43,170 nt of DNA from an uncultured Clostridia bacterium (lineage in GTDB: Bacteria > Bacillota > Clostridia > Christensenellales > Borkfalkiaceae): positions 1 to 43,170 of the forward strand of contig CANPYD010000001.1 in NCBI GenBank assembly GCA_947587775.1, in the 5' to 3' direction. Made by a program: the position numbers and the translations under genes. Positions 23,591-32,319 of this stretch are shown here, in pieces. Under the pieces are notes generated by a model. That model was given only the letters and a program-made list of their open reading frames with translations. It was not told where the DNA came from and ran no database searches. The stretch's first letter is position 1; each line of letters begins with the position of its first letter.

Positions 23591-24814
23591 TTATTTCGGA
23601 AGTTTTTCAAGGATCGCTTTGCAGGCGATCTTGCAGTGTTCATAGGTAAGCCCACCTTGAAAATAGGCGGTGTACGGCTCGCGGATGGGCGCGTCGGCGG
23701 AAAGTTCGATACTCGCCCCAGCGACAAACGTCCCTGCCGCCATGATGACCTGATCGTCATACCCCGGCATGTCCCACGGTTCCAACGTCACGAAAGAATC
23801 GACGGGCGAGACGTCCTGAACGGATTGGATAAAGGCGCAGAGCTCCTCTTTTGTATGAAAACGGATGGCGCGGGTGATATCGGAGAGCGGCTTGGACGTT
23901 TCGGGAAAATTCCGATAGCCGAGCATCTCCATGCATTTGCCGATGAGGAGTCCCCCCTTGAGCGCCTGCGCCACGACGTGCGGGGCGAGAAAAAAACCCT
24001 GATAAAACTGTTGATATCCAAAGGCGTAGGAGCCGATCTCTCCGCCCACAGAGGGCGCAGTGAGACGGTTTTCGCACATCTCGACATAGATTTCTTTTCC
24101 TGCAATGTATCCCCCCGTCGGTGCAAGCCCGCCCCCGGGATTTTTAATGAGGCTTCCCACGATGAGATCGGCGCCGACTTCGGTCGGCTCCCTCGTTTCC
24201 ACGAACTCACCGTAGCAATTATCCACGAAAATACAGCCCGTGAAGCCCTTTTCGCGCGCAAATGCGATAAATTCACCGATCTCGCCGACGGAAAAGGCGT
24301 CGCGGAGTTCATATCCGCGCGAACGCTGCAAATAGAGCATATCGTATTTTTGGGTTTTCAGCCGCTCCGAAACGCCCGCCCAATCGATCTTTCCGTCTTC
24401 CGTCAGAGGAAGCGTCTCGGAAAAGACCCCGAAATCCTTCAGGGAACCGTTGCCGCTCCCCCCGATGACGGGACGGATGGTGTCGTACGGCTCGCCCGTC
24501 ACAAAGAGAATCCGCATCCCGGGGCGAAGCACACCGAAGAGCGCGACGGTGAGCGCATGCGTTCCCGAAAGCAGTGCGGGAGATACGATTGCCCGCTCCG
24601 CGCCGAACGCGCATGCATACACCCGTTTGAGTGCCTCTCTTCCCTCGTCTCCGTAGCCGTACCCCGTCGAAGGCATGAAGTGGCGAAGGGCGATCCGCTC
24701 CTCCCGAAACGCATTCAAAACCTTCTCCTGATTGTACAGAGCGATCTCGTCGATCCTCTCAAATTGCGGCTTTAAGCTCTCTTCCGCAAGCCTGATCCTT
24801 TCATTCGCATCCAT
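23591..24814 (-). CDS. Methionine-gamma-lyase-family PLP protein (YnbB/aluminium-resistance family)
   Basis: 407 residues, fold type I PLP enzyme. Lys224 in SLIKNPGGGLAPTGGYIAG is the likely PLP lysine; SPALLSGTHAL and FVDNCYGEF are further family marks. The family is annotated as methionine gamma-lyase-like or aluminium resistance protein and is commonly encoded next to miaA or glnA in Firmicutes (ynbB); the true reaction is not well established. The start overlaps the end of miaA by 14 bases, and AGGAGG lies twelve bases upstream. Confidence 0.9.
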   Translation of the reverse strand: MDANERIRLAEESLKPQFERIDEIALYNQEKVLNAFREERIALRHFMPSTGYGYGDEGREALKRVYACAFGAERAIVSPALLSGTHALTVALFGVLRPGMRILFVTGEPYDTIRPVIGGSGNGSLKDFGVFSETLPLTEDGKIDWAGVSERLKTQKYDMLYLQRSRGYELRDAFSVGEIGEFIAFAREKGFTGCIFVDNCYGEFVETREPTEVGADLIVGSLIKNPGGGLAPTGGYIAGKEIYVEMCENRLTAPSVGGEIGSYAFGYQQFYQGFFLAPHVVAQALKGGLLIGKCMEMLGYRNFPETSKPLSDITRAIRFHTKEELCAFIQSVQDVSPVDSFVTLEPWDMPGYDDQVIMAAGTFVAGASIELSADAPIREPYTAYFQGGLTYEHCKIACKAILEKLPK

Positions 24815-25712
24815 ATAATTTTATGACCTCCTGCGCGGCTTTTTCGGGAGAGCTCGGCTCCATACCGTGTAAATTGGGCATTTTTTTGAAAAATGTCTCC
24901 TGCCGCTTCGCATAATTTCTGGTATTTTTTTTGATTATGTCTGACATAGTACTCTGCAAATCGTGATTTTTCAGGCCTTCCACGACTTCTTTGTATCCGA
25001 TCCCCTGCATGCACAGGGCATTCTCGGGGACGCCCGATGCAATTAAATCCTCGACCTCTTCCACGAGCCCCGCTTCCATCATGGCATCCACCCTTCTTTC
25101 GATCCTGCGGTACAGCTCTTCACGCGGATAGCGGAAGCAGAAGGCCTCAAAGGGGTAACGGGGAAGATCCGAGTCATGTTGATCGGATTTTTTCTTTCCC
25201 GTGAGCTCATAGATCTCGAGCGCGCGGACGACGCGCTTGACATCGTTGCAGTGGAGCTTTTCCGCGCTCTCCCTGTCCACCTCGGCAAGAATGGCGTGAA
25301 GCGCTTCCCTGCCCTGTTCTTCCGCAATCCTTTCGTATTTCTCGCGCACCGACCTGTCTGCGGGCGCGTGTCCGAACGCATGGGAAAAGAGAACGGCGTT
25401 GAGATAGAACCCCGTTCCCCCGCAGAGAATCGGCGTCTTGCCGCGGGAAAGAATGTCCTCAACCGCACCGAGCGCGAGTCTTTCGAAGTCGCTCACCGAA
25501 AAATTTTCGGTGGGATCCGCGACGTCGATCAAGTGGTGCGGGATCCCCCTTCTCTCCTCTTCGGTAGGCTTCGCGGTGCCGATATTCAAGCCGCGATAGA
25601 CGAGCAGTGCGTCGCACGAAACGATCTCTCCGTCTAAGAGGCGGGCGCACTCCACCGCAAGCGCGGTCTTCCCCGAAGCGGTCGGACCGCAGATGGCAAG
25701 AATTTTTTTCAT
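24801..25712 (-). CDS. miaA: tRNA dimethylallyltransferase MiaA
   Basis: 303 residues from ATG 25712, which overlaps the mutL stop by ATGA. It adds a dimethylallyl group to A37 of tRNAs reading UNN codons; MiaB, encoded in the same operon, then methylthiolates it. P-loop GPTASGKT at 9-16, LLVYRGLNIGTAKPT and GTGFYLNAVLF are clear. The Ser of the usual DS(x)Q/DSAL motif is Ala here (CDALLVY). Residues just before KKNTRNYAKRQ are encoded by a copy of the AT-rich palindromic repeat, yet the spacing to the conserved motif is normal. Confidence 0.95.
   Translation of the reverse strand: MKKILAICGPTASGKTALAVECARLLDGEIVSCDALLVYRGLNIGTAKPTEEERRGIPHHLIDVADPTENFSVSDFERLALGAVEDILSRGKTPILCGGTGFYLNAVLFSHAFGHAPADRSVREKYERIAEEQGREALHAILAEVDRESAEKLHCNDVKRVVRALEIYELTGKKKSDQHDSDLPRYPFEAFCFRYPREELYRRIERRVDAMMEAGLVEEVEDLIASGVPENALCMQGIGYKEVVEGLKNHDLQSTMSDIIKKNTRNYAKRQETFFKKMPNLHGMEPSSPEKAAQEVIKLYGCE
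24934..24971 (+). repeat. Dispersed AT-rich palindromic repeat, copy A (inside miaA)
   Basis: It contains TATGTCTGACATA (arms TATGTC/GACATA), then GTACT and CAAATCGT. It is read inside the miaA frame on the other strand. The 16-mer TGTCTGACATAGTACT is identical, in opposite orientation, to copy B at 34260-34275. Copy C at 37489 matches over about 32 bases with five differences. Confidence 0.6.
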
Positions 25713-27589
25713 ACGATCCGTTTGAAGAGTTTCTCCATTTCGCTCTTCTTCACCATGACGGCGACCGGTCTCCCGTGCGGACATTTGAGCCCCATATCTC
25801 CGTCCATCCGCTTAAGTAGCGCTTCCACCTCTTTTTCCGTGAGTTTTTCGCCCCCCTTGACGGCGGCTTTGCATGCAGCGGACGCCAGCTTGTCTTTCAG
25901 TAGCGTATTGAGACGGATGGCGCGCAGCGACTCCATCGAAGAGAGCACTTCCCCGAAAAAGGACGGAAGATCAATGCCTAAAAGGTCGGTCGGCACGGCG
26001 GAAACCTTGATGCAATTCCCGCCGAACTCCTCGACGCCGAAGCCGATCTCCTCAAGAAGCGGGATGTTTTTGACAAAGAAGGCGTGCTCCGCCGCATTCA
26101 GTTCCAAAAGATAGGGAACGAGCATAGGCTGGGAGACGACCTTGCGCGAAGCGAGCTTCTCCTGCAATCTGTCGTAGATCAGCCGCTCGTGTGCGGCGTG
26201 CTGGTCGACAATGTAGGCGACATCCCCCGCTTCATAAAAGAGATAGGTGCGGAAGAGCTCCCCCTTGAAGGTAAGAGACGCAACGTCCACTTTTTCCTGT
26301 TTGGGCTTGGCCTGTTCGCGCAAAAGGCGTTGGTTTTCCTCGAAAAAGTCCTCCTGTCTGTCCATCCGCACTTCGGACGCGGAGGAGCGGACTTCAAAGC
26401 GGGAAGGTTCGGACTCGAAGAACCGTGGCTCGGAAGGTCTCCCCTTCAGGGGCGAAACGTCGAATTCCAGCTCTTTTTTTGCCTCTTCGTACGTCATTTG
26501 AGTGCTTTCGACGGGTTTCTGCGGTTCGGCCGCCGCCTGTGGCACGGAAACAGCCTGCGCTTCGGCCCCCTGCGCTTCCCTCTTTGCGGAAACAAGATAT
26601 TCAAGCGCGCGGGAATTTCCGTCGAGTACCGCTGAAACGACAGAGTAGACGCTTCCGTAGATGATCTGATTGTCCTGAAAGCGCACGTCCGCCTTGTTGG
26701 GATGGACGTTGACGTCCACGATCTCCTGCGGAACGTCCAAAAAGAGGACGTAAAAGGGATATTGCCGCTTCATGAGATAGGCGGCATATGCGTTCGTGAC
26801 GGCCGCGCCCACCGTTTGGTTGACAACGTACCGCCCGTTGACGAAAAGACTCTGATAGGTACGGTTCGGTTTGGAGAAATTTCTGTTTCCGATATAGCCC
26901 GAAAGGCGGATCCCGTGCTTGTCCGCCGAGATCTCATGGCAATTTTCAAGCACGGACGCGCCGTAGACGACGGCAAGCGCGGAGGCGAGCCCGTCCCCGA
27001 ACGAGCGGTACTTCACTTTTCCGCCGACCGTATAGGTAAAGGCGATTTCGGGGCGGGAGAGGATAAAGCGCGCCATCATATTGGAGACGTCCCCCTCCTC
27101 CTGACTGTCCGATTTTAAGAATTTGAGACGGGCGGGCGTGTTGAAAAAGAGATCCCGAACAGTGATCTCCGTCCCTTTCGCCCCCGCCGCCGCTTGGGTG
27201 TCGCCGCAAACTCCCCCCTCGCAGGCGAGTGAAAATGCCCCTTCGCCCGCGTCGGAGACGATCTCCATGCGGGAGACGGACGCGATCGAAGCGATCGCCT
27301 CGCCGCGGAAACCGAGGGTCGCCACCGTGAAGAGATCCTCTGCGCTCTGCAATTTGCTCGTCGCATGCGGAAGATACGCCTTTTTCAATTCATCTTTTCG
27401 GATCCCGCAGCCGTTGTCCGTGACGCAGATGAGCTTTTTGCCGCCCTCTTCGATTTCGACGGAGATGTCCGTCGCCCCCGCGTCGATCGAATTTTCGACG
27501 AGTTCCTTGACGACGGAATAGGGCCTGTCGACGACTTCCCCCGCCGCAATCCGGTTATAGACGTCGGGTGTCAGAATGTTGATGCTCAT
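25709..27589 (-). CDS. mutL: DNA mismatch repair protein MutL
   Basis: 626 residues from ATG 27589, which overlaps mutS by ATGA and has AAGGAG eight bases upstream. The N-terminal GHKL ATPase shows ELVENSIDAGAT, DNGCGI and GFRGEAIASI. The C-terminal half has the endonuclease set of MutH-less bacteria: DQHAAHERLIYDR (the last acidic position is Asp rather than the usual Glu), ACKAAVKGGE and CPHGRPVAV. A Pro/Glu/Gln-rich linker separates the halves (about 340-420). It acts with MutS to nick the new strand. Confidence 0.96.
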   Translation of the reverse strand: MSINILTPDVYNRIAAGEVVDRPYSVVKELVENSIDAGATDISVEIEEGGKKLICVTDNGCGIRKDELKKAYLPHATSKLQSAEDLFTVATLGFRGEAIASIASVSRMEIVSDAGEGAFSLACEGGVCGDTQAAAGAKGTEITVRDLFFNTPARLKFLKSDSQEEGDVSNMMARFILSRPEIAFTYTVGGKVKYRSFGDGLASALAVVYGASVLENCHEISADKHGIRLSGYIGNRNFSKPNRTYQSLFVNGRYVVNQTVGAAVTNAYAAYLMKRQYPFYVLFLDVPQEIVDVNVHPNKADVRFQDNQIIYGSVYSVVSAVLDGNSRALEYLVSAKREAQGAEAQAVSVPQAAAEPQKPVESTQMTYEEAKKELEFDVSPLKGRPSEPRFFESEPSRFEVRSSASEVRMDRQEDFFEENQRLLREQAKPKQEKVDVASLTFKGELFRTYLFYEAGDVAYIVDQHAAHERLIYDRLQEKLASRKVVSQPMLVPYLLELNAAEHAFFVKNIPLLEEIGFGVEEFGGNCIKVSAVPTDLLGIDLPSFFGEVLSSMESLRAIRLNTLLKDKLASAACKAAVKGGEKLTEKEVEALLKRMDGDMGLKCPHGRPVAVMVKKSEMEKLFKRIV

Positions 27590-30138
27590 TTGACTTTCTC
27601 CTTCCATTCCGAAAGCAGCGCAAGCGCCTGCATGGGCGTGAGAAGATCGAGGTTCAATTCGGAGAGCTCCTTCTTCAGTTTGACCGTCTCCTCTTCCTCC
27701 GGTTCCTCTTCGGGCGCCGTCCGTTTGCCCTCCTTTCGTTCGAGCGAGCGCAAAATGGACTTCGCGCGGCTCGTGACCGCCTCGGGAACGCCCGCAAGCG
27801 CCGCGACCTCTACGCCGAAGGAGCGGGACGCTCCCCCGCGCACGATCGTACGCAAAAAGACGATGCTCCCTGCGATCTCCCTGACGTTGATCTTATAGTT
27901 TTTGACGCCCTCGAGCTTTCCTTCCAGCTCCGTGAGCTCATGGTAGTGGGTGGCGAACAGCGTCTTTGCGCGCACCCGTTCGGTGAGATATTCAATGACC
28001 GCCCATGCGATGGAAAGCCCGTCGAACGTACTCGTCCCGCGCCCCACTTCATCGAGAATGAGCAGGCTTCGGCTCGTGGCGTTGCGCAGAATGCTTGCAA
28101 CTTCCGTCATTTCCACCATGAATGTACTTCTGTCGAGGATGAGATTGTCGCTCGCCCCGATCCTTGTAAAGATCCTGTCCGTCAAAGGGATCACGGCGCT
28201 CTTTGCGGGCACGAAACAGCCCACATGCGCCATGAGCGTGATGAGCGCGTTCTGCCTCAGATAGGTACTTTTCCCCGCCATATTGGGTCCCGTCAGGATC
28301 ATCGTGCGGTTTTCGGAAGTATCGAGTACGCAGTCGTTTGGAACGAACCGCTCGCGGGAGATCGCTTCCACAACGGGGTGCCGTCCCTCGCGGATCTCCA
28401 GCTGCCCCTCTTCGACGAGCTGCGGACGGACGTACTTATTTTCCTTTGCCGCCGTCGCAAAGGAGACAAGGCAATCGAGTTCGGCGACCGCGCCCGCGAC
28501 CTTCTGGAAGACGGGAATATTTTTCTCTAAGATCGCGAGGAGCTCATGATAGAGATGCTCTTCGAGCCGCTGCGCCTGATCGTCGCTCCCCAAAATTTTC
28601 GTTTCGAGCTCTTTGAGTTCATCACAGATATACCGCTCCCCGTTCGTCAAGGTCTGCTTGCGCGTATAGGAGAACGGCACACGGTCTTTGAATGAGTTGC
28701 TGACCTCGATATAATATCCGAACACGCGGTTGAAGCCGATCTTCAACGTCCTGATGCCCGTACGCTCCCGTTCGCGCGCTTCGAGCTCCGCAAGCAGCCG
28801 CGTACTGTGCTTTTTGACGTTGCGCAAAGAGTCGAGCTGTCCGTTATAACCCTCTTTGATATAGTTGCCGTCTTTGAGCGTCGTCGCCTTGGGATTGATC
28901 GCGCCGTCGATGAGCGCGCAGATCTCCTTGGTATCGACCATGCGTCCCGCGATCGATTTCAGGATCGGAGAATTGAATCCCGTGAGCTGAAAGCGAAGGT
29001 TCGGCACGATCGCAAGAGAGGCGGAGAGCGCAATACAATCCCGCGGCTGAAGATTTCCGTTCGAGATACGCCCCGTGAGCCGCTCGATATCCTGCATGCC
29101 GCCGAGCATGTCCGCAAGTCCCATGCGGACGACGCCCGCGCGGAAGAGTTCCTCCACGCCGTCCAGCCTTCTGTTGATCTTTTCGATCTCCTTTAAGGGG
29201 CTGATGAGAATTGAAGCAAGTTTTCTCGCCCCCATTCCCGTCTTTGTCTTGTCGAGAAGCCACAAGAGAGACCCGAAGCGCTTTCCGTCGCCGTTGTTTC
29301 TCAAAATCTCCAGATTCCTGACCGCGGTGGGATCGAGCGTCATATAGTGTGAACCCTCCGCAAAGCGGAGCGAATTCATATTTTTGAGCGCATGCTTTTG
29401 CGTTTCGATGAGATATGCGACGAGCGCGCCCGCGGCGATGGCGGCGCTTTCATGCCCGCCAAGTCCTAACGCATCCATAGACGGGACGGCGAGCTGATCT
29501 TTCAAACATTTTTCTGCATTGGCACGCTGAAAGGCATAGGGAAGATAGCAGGAGAGCGCGGGAAGAAGGTTGCGCTCCCGCTCCAACCGGTCTTTGACGG
29601 CAAAGAGAAATTCATCGTTACAGATGATCTCCGCGACCGATAAATTGAGGAGTGCAGAGATCATAGCATCCGTGCTCTCTTCCTCGGAGCAGTTGAGCTC
29701 CCCCGTCGTGATATCCGCCCATGCAAGCGCATAGTGTTCTCCGCTCTGATAGGCGCAAGCGATGAAATTATTCTTTCTCGCGTCCAGAAGGCTCTCTTCG
29801 GTGACCGTCCCCGGCGTAACGACGCGGATGACGTCCCTGTCCACCATACCCTTGCTCTCTTTGGGATCGGAGAGCTGTTCGCAAATCGCGACTTTCTCCC
29901 CCGCCTCGAGAAGCTTCTGGATATAATTATCCGCAGCATGATAGGGCACGCCGCACATGGGAGCCCGCTCTGTTTGGCCGCAGTCTCTGCCCGTAAGCGT
30001 CAGATCGAGGATCTTGCTTGCCTTTTCGGCATCCTCGAAAAACATCTCGTAAAAGTCGCCGAGACGATAAAAGACAACACAATCGGGATGGGCGTCTTTG
30101 ACTTTGCGCCAATGCGCCATCATGGGTGAAAGTCCCAT
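27586..30138 (-). CDS. mutS: DNA mismatch recognition protein MutS
   Basis: 850 residues. The mismatch-contact motif GDFYEMF (Phe29-Tyr-Glu31) is near the N terminus. The ATPase has Walker A GPNMAGKST at 617-625, Walker B LLILDEVGRGTSTFDG near 692-707 and ATHYHEL near 729-735. The acidic EEEPEEEE stretch near 805-815 precedes the C-terminal segment. GGAGG lies six bases before the ATG. Fourth from the end in an operon with miaB and mutL, a common grouping in Clostridia. Confidence 0.97.
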   Translation of the reverse strand: MGLSPMMAHWRKVKDAHPDCVVFYRLGDFYEMFFEDAEKASKILDLTLTGRDCGQTERAPMCGVPYHAADNYIQKLLEAGEKVAICEQLSDPKESKGMVDRDVIRVVTPGTVTEESLLDARKNNFIACAYQSGEHYALAWADITTGELNCSEEESTDAMISALLNLSVAEIICNDEFLFAVKDRLERERNLLPALSCYLPYAFQRANAEKCLKDQLAVPSMDALGLGGHESAAIAAGALVAYLIETQKHALKNMNSLRFAEGSHYMTLDPTAVRNLEILRNNGDGKRFGSLLWLLDKTKTGMGARKLASILISPLKEIEKINRRLDGVEELFRAGVVRMGLADMLGGMQDIERLTGRISNGNLQPRDCIALSASLAIVPNLRFQLTGFNSPILKSIAGRMVDTKEICALIDGAINPKATTLKDGNYIKEGYNGQLDSLRNVKKHSTRLLAELEARERERTGIRTLKIGFNRVFGYYIEVSNSFKDRVPFSYTRKQTLTNGERYICDELKELETKILGSDDQAQRLEEHLYHELLAILEKNIPVFQKVAGAVAELDCLVSFATAAKENKYVRPQLVEEGQLEIREGRHPVVEAISRERFVPNDCVLDTSENRTMILTGPNMAGKSTYLRQNALITLMAHVGCFVPAKSAVIPLTDRIFTRIGASDNLILDRSTFMVEMTEVASILRNATSRSLLILDEVGRGTSTFDGLSIAWAVIEYLTERVRAKTLFATHYHELTELEGKLEGVKNYKINVREIAGSIVFLRTIVRGGASRSFGVEVAALAGVPEAVTSRAKSILRSLERKEGKRTAPEEEPEEEETVKLKKELSELNLDLLTPMQALALLSEWKEKVK

Positions 30139-30150
30139 TTTCTTCCTCCG

Positions 30151-31461
30151 TTATTCTCCAATCGGTTCCCCGTAAAGGGAAATGCCGTTCGCGCGGTCGA
30201 TTCTGAGCGAGACAAACTCACCGATCTTGTTTTTCCCGCTTGCAAAGTACCCCATTCTGCCGTACTCGTCCCGTCCGAGATACAATTGTTTCTTTTCGTC
30301 GTACCCCTCGCAGAGAATCTCCGCCGTTTTTCCGATGTAAGCCGCGCTCTTCTCTCTCGTACGGGCGTTGACTGTTTCGATGAGGCGGGAAAGTCTGTCC
30401 TTGGAGACGGACGCCTCGATCTGCCCCTCCATCGCCGCCGCCTTCGTCCCCGTCCGCGGGGAGTAAATGAACATGAACGCCGAAGAAAAGTCCGCTTCGT
30501 TCACGAGGGACAGAGTCTCCTGAAAATCCTCCTCTGTTTCGGTGGGAAAGCCGACGATGATATCCGTCGTCACGGCGCAATCGGGGATCTCACGCCTCAA
30601 AAGCGCGATTTCTTCGAGGTATTTTTCGCGCGTGTAGCGCCTGTTCATGAGGGAAAGAATGCGGTTGGATCCCGACTGCACGGGCAAATGGATCTGGTTG
30701 CAGATCTTTTTGTGCTTTTTGATGACCGACACGAGCGCCGCGGAAAAGTCCTTCGGGTGAGAAGTCATAAAGCGGAGACGGAAGTCTCCCTCGACGGAAG
30801 CGCAGCGATCGAGAAGGGCGGGGAAATCCGTCCCGTCCTCGCCGCGGTAGGAGTTGACATTCTGCCCGAGCAGAGTGATCTCCTTATACCCCTCTTTTGC
30901 GAGAGACTCCACCTCGCGGACAACGTCCTCCGCACGGCGGGAGCGCTCCCTGCCGCGCACATACGGCACGATGCAATAGGAGCAGAAATTATTGCAGCCG
31001 TACATGATATTGACCCACGCCCCGGGATAGCCCGTACGGACGGGCGTAATGCCGTCCTCCGTCTCTTCCCGCGCCTCTTTGAGAGAAAAGACCCGCTTTT
31101 TCTGCGACCGTTTTCGGTCGATGAGCGCGCCGAGTTCCGAAAGATTATGCGTGCCGAAGAGGATATCCACAAAGGGATACCGCTCCCTGATGAGCGCGGC
31201 CTTCCCCTCTTCCTGCGCCATGCACCCACCGACGGCAATGATGAGGTCTTTGTTCTCCCGCTTCCGCTGTTTGAGCGCGCCGATATTGCCGAACGCATGA
31301 TTTTCGGCGTTTTCGCGGATACAGCAGGTATTAAAGACGATGATATCTGCGCTATCGATGTCCGATTCTTCGGTATAGCCCTTCTCGCGCAGGATCCCCG
31401 CGATCTTTTCGGACTCGTGCACGTTCATCTGACAGCCGTAAGTGACGATATGGTATTTCAT
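30151..31461 (-). CDS. miaB: tRNA-2-methylthio-N6-dimethylallyladenosine synthase MiaB
   Basis: 436 residues from ATG 31461, overlapping the sir2 stop by ATGA. A radical-SAM methylthiotransferase: the N-terminal domain has Cys in YGCQMN, NTCCIREN and GGCMAQ (auxiliary cluster), the radical-SAM core has CNNFCSYCIVPY, and a C-terminal TRAM domain covers about the last 60 residues (EILCEGYDEKKQLYLGRDEY). It finishes ms2i6A37 on tRNAs prepared by MiaA. A longer open frame upstream is only sir2 read in another frame. Confidence 0.96.
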   Translation of the reverse strand: MKYHIVTYGCQMNVHESEKIAGILREKGYTEESDIDSADIIVFNTCCIRENAENHAFGNIGALKQRKRENKDLIIAVGGCMAQEEGKAALIRERYPFVDILFGTHNLSELGALIDRKRSQKKRVFSLKEAREETEDGITPVRTGYPGAWVNIMYGCNNFCSYCIVPYVRGRERSRRAEDVVREVESLAKEGYKEITLLGQNVNSYRGEDGTDFPALLDRCASVEGDFRLRFMTSHPKDFSAALVSVIKKHKKICNQIHLPVQSGSNRILSLMNRRYTREKYLEEIALLRREIPDCAVTTDIIVGFPTETEEDFQETLSLVNEADFSSAFMFIYSPRTGTKAAAMEGQIEASVSKDRLSRLIETVNARTREKSAAYIGKTAEILCEGYDEKKQLYLGRDEYGRMGYFASGKNKIGEFVSLRIDRANGISLYGEPIGE

Positions 31462-32168
31462 AATTGTATTTCCGATAGAATTTCTCCCACTTTTCCGTGA
31501 AGAACAAGATCGCACGCCGCGTCGAGGGGAGTCGGGTCGCGGTTGATGAGCACAAGATATTTCCCGCGGAAATAGCTCACGAACCCCGCCGCGGGATAGA
31601 CGGTGAGCGAAGTCCCCGCCACGATGAGCGTATCGGCGGAAGCGATCGCGCGGACGGCGCCGTTTACGGTATCGGAGTCGAGCGGCTCCCCGTACAGTAC
31701 GACGTCGGGCTTCACAAGCCCTCCGCAGCTGCAACGCGGAACCCCTTTTGAAGCGGCGATCTCCTCCGCAGAATAGGTCTTGCGGCACTTGATACAGGTG
31801 TTTTTATGTACTGTGCCATGCAGTTCAAAGACGGTGTTGCTCCCCGCTTTCTGATGAAGCCCGTCGATGTTCTGCGTGACGACGGCAATGAGCTTCCCCC
31901 TCTTTTCGAGCTCCGCGATCTTTTTGTGCGCGGCGTTGGGCTCCGCCCAAAGGGGAAGCATTTTCTCTCGGTAAAAGGCAAAAAACTCTTCCGTATGGGA
32001 GAAAAAATAATCGTGAGAGAGCATCGTCTCGGGAGATACGGTGTATTTTTGACGGTAAAGCCCGTCCTCGGAACGGAAATCGGGGATCCCGCTCTCCGTC
32101 GATACGCCCGCCCCACCGAAAAAGACGATCCTCTCGCTTTCATCGATGATCTGCTGCAATGTCTTCAT
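31458..32168 (-). CDS. NAD-dependent protein deacylase, Sir2 family
   Basis: 236 residues. Sirtuin motifs: GGAGVSTESGIPDFRSEDGLY for NAD binding, TQNIDGLHQKAG with the catalytic His in ELHGT, and a four-cysteine zinc site (CIKCRKTY, later CSCGG). It removes acyl groups from lysines. It is the first gene of the mismatch-repair/tRNA operon. The ATG lies eight bases after TATAAT and there is no room for a ribosome site, so the mRNA is predicted to be leaderless. Confidence 0.95.
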   Translation of the reverse strand: MKTLQQIIDESERIVFFGGAGVSTESGIPDFRSEDGLYRQKYTVSPETMLSHDYFFSHTEEFFAFYREKMLPLWAEPNAAHKKIAELEKRGKLIAVVTQNIDGLHQKAGSNTVFELHGTVHKNTCIKCRKTYSAEEIAASKGVPRCSCGGLVKPDVVLYGEPLDSDTVNGAVRAIASADTLIVAGTSLTVYPAAGFVSYFRGKYLVLINRDPTPLDAACDLVLHGKVGEILSEIQL

Positions 32169-32176
32169 ACGGAGTC

Positions 32177-32205
32177 ATTATAACACAAAAAAACAAAACT
32201 TTCAA
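32177..32205 (-). promoter_or_regulatory. Promoter of the sir2-miaB-mutSL-miaA operon, leaderless arrangement
   Basis: TTGAAA (32205-32200), 17 bases, TATAAT (32182-32177). The next bases are GACTCCGT and then the ATG of sir2, so transcription would start within about two bases of the initiation codon. Confidence 0.85.
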
Positions 32206-32319
32206 CAAAAGCCGTTTGATTTCGGAAAAGATTTTGCGATTCGCCCAAAACATGCCGAAGATCCGCCGCGCCCTCCTTTTTTATGCTTATATTTTCGGCG
32301 AATACGCATACTGTCATGG

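Noticed and set aside
25590..25620. Ser to Ala change in the DSxx motif of MiaA as loss of function
   Set aside because: The motif varies between species and all other MiaA features are intact; too little to claim inactivity.
31462..31788. N-terminal extension of miaB
   Set aside because: Out-of-frame reading of sir2; MiaB proteins start just before the YGCQMN motif.
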